From Ardenticatenaceae bacterium (GTDB taxonomy: Bacteria; Chloroflexota; Anaerolineae; Promineifilales; Promineifilaceae), in the NCBI GenBank assembly GCA_020634235.1, contig JACKCB010000002.1, positions 186,001-250,000 of the forward strand: a DNA stretch of 64,000 nucleotides. The letters run 5' to 3'. Under the pieces are notes generated by a model, which saw nothing but the letters and a program-made list of their open reading frames with translations, made no database searches and had not been told where the DNA came from. This document shows positions 1 through 7,838 of this stretch, one piece after another; the first letter of the stretch is position 1, and each line of letters begins with the position of its first letter. The translations under genes were made by a program, and so were the position numbers.

Positions 1-1185
1 CAGCGCATAAGCCAACCCCTCCAAAATCGCCCGGTAAAGGTGCGCCCGGGTATGCACATCGCCAAAACCAATCACCGCCCCCTTCGCCTCCGGCCCCGGC
101 ACCTTCACCCCCGGCGACCAGTAAGGCTGAAGCGTCAGCCCCATCGACCCCGGCGGTACCTGCGCCACCAGCTCATCAAACAACGTCTCCGCCGCCACCC
201 CCAACTCCGCCGCCTGCAATCGTTCCGAGAGGGCAAACTGCTGCTTAAACCAGCTCACCATCCAGAAACCACGGTAGATCTGCAGCTCCAGGCTGTAAGC
301 ATCGGGCACAGCCGCCGGAAAGGGCGGGATGAGCGGGATCACCTCTACATATTTGCGGTGGGTGGTGTTAATCGTGGCCGTGGTCCCATAGCTCAGGCAG
401 CCGATGTGCGGTGCCAGCGCCCCCGTGCCAATCACCTCACACGCCTTGTCAGCCGCGGCGGCAATCAGCGGCAGCCCGGCCGGGATACCCGTTTCCGTCG
501 CCGCCTCCGCCGTAATACTGCCCAGCATCCCGGCCGGGGGCACCAACGCCGGCAAAATTCGCTTATCCATCGGCACCGCCTGCCACTTCCAATCTCGCGG
601 CCCGGCCCAGGCCAGCTTCTTGTAATCAAACGGCATATACCCCACCTGGCAGCCCACAGAATCCACAAAACGGCCGGTCAGCTTAAAGGTCAGGTAGCCC
701 GACAGGTAAAGGTACTTGTGCGTCCCCCGCCACACCTCCGGCTCATGCTGGCGAATCCAGTTCGCCTCCGCCTCCGCCTGGATATAACTCACCGTCTCCG
801 ACATACGCACCAATCTGAAAGCCGCGCCCCACAAACCACCTACCGGCTTCAGCCCCTCCGTGCGCCGCTGGTCCAGCCACACAATCGCCGGGCGCAGCGG
901 CCGGCCCGCCTTGTCCACGTTAATCACCGTCGCCCGCTGCGTGGTCAGGGCCACCCCGGCAATTGCCGCCTTGGGAATGTCCGTTTGCCGCCATAACTGG
1001 CGGCACGCCTGGCACAACGAATCCCAGTAATAGTTGGGGTCCTGCTCCGCCCACCCCGGCCGGGGCGAGACATACGGCTCCAGCGCCACCTGCGACTTGG
1101 CCAGCAAATTCCCCCGCAAGTCAAACAACAACGCCCGCACGCTCTGCGTGCCATTATCAATAGCCAGAATGCAGTCACCCTTCAT
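1..1185 (-). CDS. FGGY-family carbohydrate kinase (C-terminus outside window)
   Basis: The minus-strand frame is open from an ATG at 1185 to the window edge, giving 395 codons without a stop. The N-terminus carries the ATP-binding phosphate-1 loop of the sugar kinase/Hsp70/actin fold (LAIDNGTQSVRALLFD). Further in are WAEQDP, TTQRATVI and WLDQRRTEG, all typical of the FGGY N domain of xylulokinase and glycerol kinase relatives. Such enzymes phosphorylate sugars or polyols with ATP in the cytoplasm. FGGY proteins are usually about 500 residues, so about 100 C-terminal residues lie beyond position 1. The downstream neighbours on the same strand are GlpD and an alkyl-DHAP-synthase-like protein, which makes a polyol substrate plausible. 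The substrate cannot be read from the sequence. Confidence 0.85.
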   Translation of the reverse strand, partial: MKGDCILAIDNGTQSVRALLFDLRGNLLAKSQVALEPYVSPRPGWAEQDPNYYWDSLCQACRQLWRQTDIPKAAIAGVALTTQRATVINVDKAGRPLRPAIVWLDQRRTEGLKPVGGLWGAAFRLVRMSETVSYIQAEAEANWIRQHEPEVWRGTHKYLYLSGYLTFKLTGRFVDSVGCQVGYMPFDYKKLAWAGPRDWKWQAVPMDKRILPALVPPAGMLGSITAEAATETGIPAGLPLIAAAADKACEVIGTGALAPHIGCLSYGTTATINTTHRKYVEVIPLIPPFPAAVPDAYSLELQIYRGFWMVSWFKQQFALSERLQAAELGVAAETLFDELVAQVPPGSMGLTLQPYWSPGVKVPGPEAKGAVIGFGDVHTRAHLYRAILEGLAYAL

Positions 1186-1210
1186 CGCCCACCTCGCAGC
1201 CAATCGCCAA

Positions 1211-1320
1211 CCTAAGTGAGTGTCCAAAAACAACTCCCCTTTGTTGTTTGTAGTAACCGCTTTAGCGGTCTGGGCGGCTGAAGCCGCTACTACAAACCAA
1301 TTTCTGGACGCTTACTAAGG
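1211..1320. repeat. 110-bp inverted-repeat element with nested hairpins (REP/MITE-like)
   Basis: The outer 20 bases at 1211-1230 and 1301-1320 are inverted repeats of each other with 16 of 20 matches. An inner palindrome pairs 1246-1259 (TTTGTAGTAACCGC) with 1283-1296 (12 of 14). Two smaller perfect hairpins lie within it: ACCGC-ttta-GCGGT and GCGGCT-ga-AGCCGC. No coding potential is evident. It fills the gap between the FGGY kinase start and the Het-C-like gene. The nested structure suggests a REP/BIME or a small non-autonomous transposable element. Confidence 0.6.
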
Positions 1321-1373
1321 CCTCGATTGTATCCCATATTGCCGGGGGCACCGCATCGGGCAGCGGCAGGCTG

Positions 1374-2018
1374 TCACAACCCCGGCCCACGCCCCAAGAA
1401 GGCCTGGGCCAGCGCCGGCCCCCCGGCCGGGCCTATCTCCGCCAGCAGCAAGCCAAACTCCTGCGTCGTGTGCCTGGTAGCCGCCGCCAGCGCCAGCGGA
1501 AACAGCGGCCCCCGGCCGGGATGATCCAGGTTCATCGCTTCATGCGTATCCGCCGGAGCATTAGCCAGCGCCCAACGCCCTAGCAGCGGCATTCGGCAAG
1601 CCAAAAACCAAAGCACCGATCCCCGGCCGGAACGCAGCGCCGGCTCCCGGCGCGGGTCCAGGCAAATGGGCACCGCCTCCGGCTGGCAGTTGGCCAGCCC
1701 CCCCTGCTGCGCCACCCACAGCGCCACCCAATTAGAATGGGCATAGAAATCCTGCCGCGTATGCAGCAGCCGGCCAAAGGCGGCCAGCGCCTCCGGGCGG
1801 CGGCCAGCCTGCATCTGGCGCACCGCCAGCGCCCGCTCCGCCCGGATCAGCGCCTCCCCTTCGGCAAAGGCATTGCTGTCAAAATGAATCGCCGGCGTAA
1901 ACTGGTTAATCACCCGGTCCTGCGCCAGGTTGGCGCGGATGATGCGCTGCAGCCCGGCCGGGTCAAAGTGCGCTTGCAGCGCTTCCGTCGTCATCTGCAC
2001 GTGGTATCGCGCGATCAT
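1374..2018 (-). CDS. Het-C-like / zinc-dependent phospholipase C-like protein
   Basis: The 214-residue protein starts at the ATG of 2018. That ATG overlaps the GlpD stop as ATGA, so translation is probably coupled. The longer frame upstream is only antisense-like sequence within glpD. Conserved His/Asp positions in the patterns HFDSNAF, LLHTRQDFYAHSNWVAL and DTHEAMNLD resemble the metal-binding helices of Het-C and zinc-dependent phospholipase C-like proteins. The QDFYAHSNW block is especially characteristic. No signal peptide is visible. It may act on phospholipids, which would fit a glycerolipid operon, but that function is inferred from fold resemblance and location only. Confidence 0.6.
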   Translation of the reverse strand: MIARYHVQMTTEALQAHFDPAGLQRIIRANLAQDRVINQFTPAIHFDSNAFAEGEALIRAERALAVRQMQAGRRPEALAAFGRLLHTRQDFYAHSNWVALWVAQQGGLANCQPEAVPICLDPRREPALRSGRGSVLWFLACRMPLLGRWALANAPADTHEAMNLDHPGRGPLFPLALAAATRHTTQEFGLLLAEIGPAGGPALAQAFLGRGPGL

Positions 2019-3781
2019 TCGTCCCCCTGCGCCCCGGCCGGGCGCAGCCACCGCCACCAGCCCACGGCCACCGCCAGCAGCACCGCCACCCCCAGCCCGG
2101 CCCCCAAAGCCCTGCGCTGCCGCCGCTGCCGGCGCTGCTTCAGCCGCACCGCCTGCTTCGCCCGCGCTTCGGCCACCATCGGCCGCCAATCGGGAATACG
2201 CTCGCGCGGCGGCAAGCCATAGCAGCACTGCCACAACGCCTGGTAAGCCGCCACCTCCTGCGCCCAGCGCCCATCATCCCAGCCCAATTCCGGCTGGCAA
2301 ATAGCCCGGATACGGTCCACCTGCCCCAAACCGCCCTGCGGCAGCAGCAGCCCCAGGCGCACCCGCCGCAGCAGCAGGTCCTCCAGATGCACCACCCCTT
2401 CGGCGCGCGCCGCCCAACGCAGTTCCGCCCACAAATAAGGCGTGCCGGCGATGGGTTCCAGTTCCCCCGGCCGGGCCGCGGCCACCAACGCCGGCGCATC
2501 TGCCCCATAGCGACCCAGCAGCCGCTGCCGGCAGCGCTCCGTCAGCACCTCATCATCCGCCGGCAGGGGCACATCCACCGCATTCAGCACCGGCATAGCC
2601 GCCTCCAGCGGCGGCATCTCCGGCAGCCGGTGGCGCACCGCCTTCAGCGCATCCAGGGCAATCACCCGGAAAGTCGTCAGCTTGCCACCCGTCACCGTTA
2701 ACAGCCCCTCCTCCATCCACACCACGTGGTCGCGCGACTCCTCCGACGGGTCGAGGTTCTCATGTCCAATCACCGGCCGCACACCGGCAAAAGTCGATAC
2801 CACGTCATCCAGGGTAATGGCCAGCGAAGGAAAGGTCGCATCGATGGCCGTCATCAGGTAAGCCACTTCCTCCGGGCTGATGCCCGGCTCTTCGTCCAGG
2901 TCCCGCCCATGGTCCACATCGGTGGTGCCCACCAGCGTATTCCCTTCCCAGGGAAAAATAAACACCGGCCGCCGGTCCACGGGATGCAGAAAACTGACCG
3001 CCTGGGCAGCCGGCAAGCGCCAGGCCGGAAAGATGAGGTGGCTGCCCCGCAGCGGCCGGATGCGCGGCTCGGCCCCCACCTGGCCGCGCAGCCGGTCGGC
3101 CCACGCCCCGGTAGCATTGATCACCACCTGGGCATAAACCTCGGCCACGCGCCCCTGTACCTGGTCATGCAAGCGAATACCTTCAACGCCGTTCGGGCCG
3201 CGCAGCAAACCCTCGGCCGTGGCGTAGTTCAAAGCGACGCCGCCTTCGGCCACCGCCTCGCGAATCACCCGCAGCACCAGCCGGGCGTCGTCCGTCTGCG
3301 CATCGCCAAAGGCAAAGCCGCCGCGCAAATGGTCGGCGGCCACGTGGGGTGCCATCATGCGGAAATCGTCGGCACTGTAGTAACGGTGGCTCCACTGCAA
3401 AGCCAGCATGTCATACACGGTCAGGCCCGCCTCGTAGATCCAGCGCCCCGGCCGGTCACCTTTGTAGGTAGGCAGCAGAAAACCCAGCGGGTCAATCAAC
3501 CCCGGCCCTTCCGCCAGCAGTTGCTCCCGCTCCTGCACCGACTCCCAGGTCAGTTTCACGTCGCCATGCTGCAAGTAGCGCAGGCCGCCATGCACCAGCT
3601 TGCTAGAGCGGCTGGAGGTGCCCCAGGCAAAGTCGCGCTGCTCCACCAGCAGCGTGCGCAATCCCAGCCGTGTCGCTTCGCGCAAAATTCCCGCGCCGGT
3701 GATCCCGCCGCCAATCACAATAATGTCCCACGGTTCCCCCAACCGCCCCCAAACGTCATCACGCCAGTTTTGTGCCCACAT
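2015..3781 (-). CDS. glpD: Glycerol-3-phosphate dehydrogenase (FAD), with C-terminal membrane tail
   Basis: It oxidises glycerol-3-phosphate to dihydroxyacetone phosphate and passes electrons to the respiratory chain. The start at 3781 (MWAQNW) is chosen for a GGGAGG Shine-Dalgarno just upstream. The N-terminus has the dinucleotide-binding motif VIGGGITGAG, then RSSKLVHGGLRYL and later the NATGAWAD and GVRPV blocks typical of GlpD. The length is 588 residues, slightly longer than usual. After the C-terminal DAO domain comes an Arg-rich stretch (RLKQRRQRRQRR) and a hydrophobic helix at about 558-579, which predicts a single-pass membrane anchor not normally seen in GlpD. It follows the alkyl-DHAP-synthase-like gene by 86 bp and overlaps the Het-C-like gene by 4 bp. 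Confidence 0.93.
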   Translation of the reverse strand: MWAQNWRDDVWGRLGEPWDIIVIGGGITGAGILREATRLGLRTLLVEQRDFAWGTSSRSSKLVHGGLRYLQHGDVKLTWESVQEREQLLAEGPGLIDPLGFLLPTYKGDRPGRWIYEAGLTVYDMLALQWSHRYYSADDFRMMAPHVAADHLRGGFAFGDAQTDDARLVLRVIREAVAEGGVALNYATAEGLLRGPNGVEGIRLHDQVQGRVAEVYAQVVINATGAWADRLRGQVGAEPRIRPLRGSHLIFPAWRLPAAQAVSFLHPVDRRPVFIFPWEGNTLVGTTDVDHGRDLDEEPGISPEEVAYLMTAIDATFPSLAITLDDVVSTFAGVRPVIGHENLDPSEESRDHVVWMEEGLLTVTGGKLTTFRVIALDALKAVRHRLPEMPPLEAAMPVLNAVDVPLPADDEVLTERCRQRLLGRYGADAPALVAAARPGELEPIAGTPYLWAELRWAARAEGVVHLEDLLLRRVRLGLLLPQGGLGQVDRIRAICQPELGWDDGRWAQEVAAYQALWQCCYGLPPRERIPDWRPMVAEARAKQAVRLKQRRQRRQRRALGAGLGVAVLLAVAVGWWRWLRPAGAQGDE

Positions 3782-3867
3782 AGGGTCCTCCCTTGCTGCG
3801 TCCGCTATTCCGCGCCACAACCGCGCCCAAGATTCTTTCGTCAGAGTCCCAACAACCGGGTCACCAG

Positions 3868-5469
3868 CTACGCATCAGGCAGCAACTTGCCCGGATTCAT
3901 CATCCCGGCCGGGTCAAACTCCCGGCACAAGGTTCGCAAAGTCGCCATCCCCAGCGGCCCCTTTTCGGCGGCCAGGTAGGGGGCGTGGTCGGTGCCCACA
4001 CCATGCTGGTGGCTGATGGTGCCCTGCCGGGCCACCACCGCGCCGCTGGCCGCCTGCTTCAAGCGCTGCCAGCGGGCCAGCGTCCCGGCCGGGTCCGCCG
4101 CCAGCCGGAAGAGATAAGTGGTGTACACACTAACCCCATAGGGATAAAAGTGGGAGAGGTGGGTAAACACGTGCACCCGCTCCCCCTCATCAGCCAGGGC
4201 GCTGTGCAGCGCCGCCTCAATATCCGTCACCATGGCCGGCACGTTGCCCCAATCGGTGGCCGTCTCCAGCGTATCCACGGCATAGCCCATCTGCCACAGC
4301 GTGTTGCGCAGGTAAGGCGTGCGGAAGCGCCCTTTCATCCACTCACTGCCAAAGGTGCGCCCCACATGCACCCCGCCGCTCTCGGCGGCCAGGGCGACGG
4401 CCTCTTTGCGCGCCGCGCGCGTCAGCCGCTCCCGGCCGGTCACCCCCAGCAGCAGCATCGCCTTGGCCTCGCCCACGCCGCGCAGCCTCAGCAACCGATC
4501 CAGCGTGCCAATCAGCCGTTCGTGGCCGGCCAAAGCCAGCGTCGTCTCCGTCTCCACCGCCGTACTCAGCCGCAGCATGGAAAGCGGCAGCCCGGCTTGC
4601 ATCATCTGGCGCGTCGCCTCCCGGCCGGCCTCAAAATCGGGGAAGAAGATGGCATGGAACGCTTCCTGCTCCGGCAGCCGGCTGGCCCGCACCGTCACTT
4701 CGGTGAGGATGCCCAGCCGTCCCTCAGACCCCAGCACCAGGTGGCGCAGATCGGGGCCGGCGGCCGAGGCGGGGATGGTGGCCGGCAGTTCCAGCGTCCC
4801 GGCCGGGCTTTCCAGCCGCCCGCCGGCAAACAACTGCTCAATCCGCCCATAGCCCAACGACTGCTGGCCGCTGGAGCGGGTGACCACCCACCCCCCCAGC
4901 GTCGAATACTCAAACGACTGCGGGAAATGGCCCAGGGTACGCCCCAGCGCCCGCAGTTGCGCTTCCAGGTCTGGCCCGGCCACGCCAGCCCCAAAGGTGG
5001 CCAGGTTGCTCTCTTCGTCGAAAGCGCGCAGCCGGTTCAGCCGGCGCAGGTCAATTGTCAGCACCGGGGCCGCGCCCGGCCGGGGGTTGATATGCCCCAC
5101 CACACTCGTTCCACCGCCGTAGGGAATCACCTGCGCGCCCGCGCGCTGGGCGAATTGCAGCAGCGCCCGCACCTCACCATCCGTCTGCGGGTAGGCCACC
5201 CCATCAGGAAACGCGCCGATGTCGCCGCTGCGCAAGGCGATCCAGTCGGGCATACTCTGGCCGCGGGCGTGGGTTACGCGCCCGGCCGGGTCGGTTTCTA
5301 CCAGCGGGTGCGCCGGCAGCCGCGAGGCAGGCACGCCGGCCACCACGTCCGCCAGGCTCACATCCTGTGGCGGTCGCCCCGTCCCCACCCGTTCCAGCAA
5401 AAACTCGCCGCCCCCGGCCGGGAGCGCATAATCTACCGTACTATCTCCCCATCCATTCCATCGTCTCAT
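3868..5469 (-). CDS. FAD-binding oxidase of the alkyl-DHAP synthase (AGPS) family
   Basis: This 533-residue protein begins MRRWNGWGD, as bacterial AGPS-like proteins do. It has the PCMH FAD-binding segment (VIPYGGGTSVVGH near residue 120, then FPQSFEYSTLGGWV) and the FAD-oxidase C domain ending GMMNPGKLLP. AGPS enzymes exchange the acyl chain of acyl-DHAP for a fatty alcohol to form the ether bond of plasmalogens. Bacterial relatives also include glycolate or lactate oxidases. The location between fadR (52 bp upstream) and glpD, whose product is DHAP, favours a role in ether or glycerolipid synthesis over glycolate oxidation. This remains an inference. Confidence 0.85.
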   Translation of the reverse strand: MRRWNGWGDSTVDYALPAGGGEFLLERVGTGRPPQDVSLADVVAGVPASRLPAHPLVETDPAGRVTHARGQSMPDWIALRSGDIGAFPDGVAYPQTDGEVRALLQFAQRAGAQVIPYGGGTSVVGHINPRPGAAPVLTIDLRRLNRLRAFDEESNLATFGAGVAGPDLEAQLRALGRTLGHFPQSFEYSTLGGWVVTRSSGQQSLGYGRIEQLFAGGRLESPAGTLELPATIPASAAGPDLRHLVLGSEGRLGILTEVTVRASRLPEQEAFHAIFFPDFEAGREATRQMMQAGLPLSMLRLSTAVETETTLALAGHERLIGTLDRLLRLRGVGEAKAMLLLGVTGRERLTRAARKEAVALAAESGGVHVGRTFGSEWMKGRFRTPYLRNTLWQMGYAVDTLETATDWGNVPAMVTDIEAALHSALADEGERVHVFTHLSHFYPYGVSVYTTYLFRLAADPAGTLARWQRLKQAASGAVVARQGTISHQHGVGTDHAPYLAAEKGPLGMATLRTLCREFDPAGMMNPGKLLPDA

Positions 5470-5521
5470 GAATCCCTCCGCGGTGGGTCACTATCCCCGC
5501 CTGTCAACAGAGCGGTTGGTC

Positions 5522-6247
5522 CTATGGCTCCGTCTCGGCCCACAGGCGCAGGCTTTCGCTCATCGCCGCCTGGCTAATGGCCTGGGCGGCAGCGGCATCC
5601 CCCTGCTCCACGGCGGCCAACAGGGCGGCGTAGAACTGGCGCGAAGCCCGGCGCGCCCCGGCCGGGGCAAAATAGAGCCGGGCCATTGCCTCATAGAAGC
5701 CGGCAAAGCCATTTAGAATAAGCGTATATACCGGATTGCCGCTGGCCTGGGTCAGCGTCTGGTGCAGCCGCCAATCAAAGGCGGCAAAGGCATCGGGCGT
5801 GTCCGCCAGGTCCGGATACTCGACCAGCAGGGCACTCACCTGCGCCGGCGCATGGGCCACCGCCCCGCCGGTGTAGGCCGGGGCCAGGGCCAGGCGCACT
5901 TCCAACAGGTGGCGGATGAACCCGGCCGGGAGCTGCCGCCCATAACGCACTACCGCCGTCAGGATATTCGGCCCACCCTCCCGCCAGTAATCATTGACCC
6001 GCGTCGCCTTGCCCTGCTGGATGGTCAGCCAACCGTCCCGCTCCAGCCGCCGCAGCGCCTCGCGCAGCGTGGGCCGCGTGACGCCCAATTGGCCGGCCAG
6101 TTCCCGTTCGCCCGGCAGCGTGCTCCCGGCCGGGTAATGCCCCTCCAAAATGGCCGTGATCAGCATCTCCTCGGCATAGGCATTCGGCCGCTGCGGCGGT
6201 GACCAGGTGGGCGAGCTGTGGCTGTTGTCTGGTGCGGTGTGACTCAT
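5522..6247 (-). CDS. fadR: Fatty-acid-responsive GntR regulator FadR
   Basis: The 241-residue protein nearly matches the length of E. coli FadR (239). The N-terminal GntR winged helix (AEEMLITAILEGHYPAGS, LPGERELAGQLGVTR, TLREALRRLERDGWLTIQ) and the following GKATRVNDYW resemble E. coli FadR closely as I recall it. The C-terminal acyl-CoA-binding domain continues the resemblance (SGNPVYTLILNGFAGFYE, YFAPAGAR). FadR binds DNA until long-chain acyl-CoA releases it. A near-ideal FadR operator lies in its own 5' region (6292-6308), so autoregulation and control of the downstream AGPS-like and glpD genes is likely. It is unexpected in this phylum because E. coli-type FadR is best known from gammaproteobacteria. 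Confidence 0.88.
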   Translation of the reverse strand: MSHTAPDNSHSSPTWSPPQRPNAYAEEMLITAILEGHYPAGSTLPGERELAGQLGVTRPTLREALRRLERDGWLTIQQGKATRVNDYWREGGPNILTAVVRYGRQLPAGFIRHLLEVRLALAPAYTGGAVAHAPAQVSALLVEYPDLADTPDAFAAFDWRLHQTLTQASGNPVYTLILNGFAGFYEAMARLYFAPAGARRASRQFYAALLAAVEQGDAAAAQAISQAAMSESLRLWAETEP

Positions 6248-6291
6248 GGCAGGTTTCGGTTCCGTGTTCTGTTGACGTTTGGGAAATTGGT

Positions 6292-6308
6292 AAGTGGTCT
6301 GACCAGTT
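6292..6308. promoter_or_regulatory. FadR-type operator
   Basis: The 17-bp sequence AAGTGGTCTGACCAGTT contains the perfect inverted core TGGTC-t-GACCA at 6295-6305, the core of the known FadR consensus. It covers the region from about +1 to +16 of the promoter at 6315-6343, where bound FadR would block transcription of fadR and the genes behind it. Confidence 0.82.
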
Positions 6309-6314
6309 GTTCAT

Positions 6315-6343
6315 ATTATGCCAGATACCAACGTGGCTGTCAA
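6315..6343 (-). promoter_or_regulatory. Sigma-70 promoter of the fadR operon
   Basis: Reading the minus strand, TTGACA (6343-6338) is followed after exactly 17 bases by CATAAT (6320-6315). Transcription should start near 6308, leaving a leader of about 60 nt before the fadR ATG at 6247. The FadR operator sits at the start site. Confidence 0.82.
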
Positions 6344-6463
6344 TCCCCCAAACCCCGCCAGCCCACCATGCCACACTCGCCGCCCACCCCGGCCGGGAAG
6401 CCCCTATCCAAATCACAAGAACTTGCGGGAAACAGCGCCTGACAGCGCCTGGCGCTGCACCAG

Positions 6464-7645
6464 CTACAGCCGGCCCGCCTCCTTCAGCACCCGCCGGGCA
6501 ATCACCATCCGGTGCACCTCCGACGCCCCATCGTAAATGCGAAAGGCGCGCGCTTCGCGGTAGAAATCGGCCAGCGGCGTCAGGTCAGAGACCCCCAACC
6601 CGCCGCACATCTGCACCGCCCGGTCAATCACCCGGTTCACCATCTCCGCCACGTACAGCTTGGCCATCGACGTCTCTTGCTGCGCCCGGTGGCCTTGCAG
6701 CAGCAGCCCGGCCGCGTGGCGCACCATCAACTGCCCGGCGTGCAGCTCCGTAGCCGAATCGGCCAGCAGCCACTGCATCGCCTGGTGCGCGGCCAGCTTC
6801 TGGCCAAACGCCTCGCGCTCCTGCACATAGGCGGCGGCCACGGCCAGCGCCCGCTGCGCCACACCCGTCCAGCGCATGCAATGCGTCAGCCGGGCCGGTC
6901 CCAGGCGGGCCTGGGCATGGCCATACCCCATGCCCACCTGCCCCAAGACAGCGCTGTGCGGCACCACGCAGTCGGTGAAGGCCATCTCGCAGTGGCCGCC
7001 GGGGGTATGCAGTTGCAAACCACCCACCCGCCGCACCATGTGCGCGCCAGGATTATCCGCATCCACCAGGAAGATGGTGCAGCCGGTGCGCGGCGACACG
7101 TCGGGGTCGGTGCGGGCCATCACCAGGTACACTGCCGCGCCATCCGCGCCAGTGGACCACCACTTACGGCCGTTGATCACCCAGTCGTCGCCGCGCCGCT
7201 CGGCCCGGGTCTGGATCATCATGGGGTCGGAGCCGGCGCCGGGCGCAGGTTCGGTCATGCAGAAGGCGGAGCGCACCGTCCCGGCGGCCAGCGGAGCCAG
7301 GTAGCGCTCTTTTTGCGCCGGCGTGCCCAGCAGGTGCAGCAGGTGCATGTTGCCCTCGTCGGGCGCAGCGCAGTTCAGCACCAGCGGCCCCAGCAGCGAG
7401 CGCCCGGCCGCTTCAAAAACTGGCACCATCTCGGCGATATTCAGCCCCAGGCCGCCGTAAGCCACGGGCAACTGCGGGCCATAGACCCCGGCCCCTTTTG
7501 CTGCCGCCCGCAGCGCTTGCAGCCGGGGCGCGGGCAGCCCGTCGGGGTGGGTGGCTTCCGCCTCGGCCGGGATGACTTGCTCATCAATAAACGCCCGGAC
7601 GCGCCGGGCAAGTTCAACAACAGGTTCGGGGTCGGCATAAATCAT
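6464..7645 (-). CDS. Acyl-CoA dehydrogenase
   Basis: It catalyses the flavin-dependent alpha,beta-dehydrogenation of an acyl-CoA, the first oxidative step of beta-oxidation. The start at 7645 (MIYADPEP) follows a GAGGAGA ribosome site. The longer upstream frame is unlike the family. The protein has 393 residues, normal for the family. Recognisable blocks are CMTEPAPGAGSDP, VINGRKWWSTGA, the C-terminal helical domain with MQWLLADSATELHAG, and QMCGGLGVSDLTPLADFYREAR, IYDGASEVHRMVIARR. This is close to the ACAD10/ACAD11-type group. The divergent neighbour, an APH-like kinase, matches the kinase partner often fused to or adjacent to ACAD10/11-type enzymes. Confidence 0.92.
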   Translation of the reverse strand: MIYADPEPVVELARRVRAFIDEQVIPAEAEATHPDGLPAPRLQALRAAAKGAGVYGPQLPVAYGGLGLNIAEMVPVFEAAGRSLLGPLVLNCAAPDEGNMHLLHLLGTPAQKERYLAPLAAGTVRSAFCMTEPAPGAGSDPMMIQTRAERRGDDWVINGRKWWSTGADGAAVYLVMARTDPDVSPRTGCTIFLVDADNPGAHMVRRVGGLQLHTPGGHCEMAFTDCVVPHSAVLGQVGMGYGHAQARLGPARLTHCMRWTGVAQRALAVAAAYVQEREAFGQKLAAHQAMQWLLADSATELHAGQLMVRHAAGLLLQGHRAQQETSMAKLYVAEMVNRVIDRAVQMCGGLGVSDLTPLADFYREARAFRIYDGASEVHRMVIARRVLKEAGRL

Positions 7646-7838
7646 GGCGGTCTCCTCTAGAAGGTGTGCAAAAAGGCGTGGTTGTTCAGCATTTTGGGGG
7701 TTGCCGGCAGGTCCTTTGCCTGCCCGGACCAGGCAACCGCAAGGGTTGTCCCTACCCCAATCTTCGTAGTCAGCGGCGTGAATCAGGCGCAGTGTAGCCC
7801 CCATTGCCCGGCCGGGCAAGATCGACTACCATTGCCCC

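Noticed and set aside
40..996. Plus-strand frame of 318 codons rich in Arg/His/Pro
   Set aside because: It is antisense to the FGGY kinase and has the composition of a GC-rich shadow frame.
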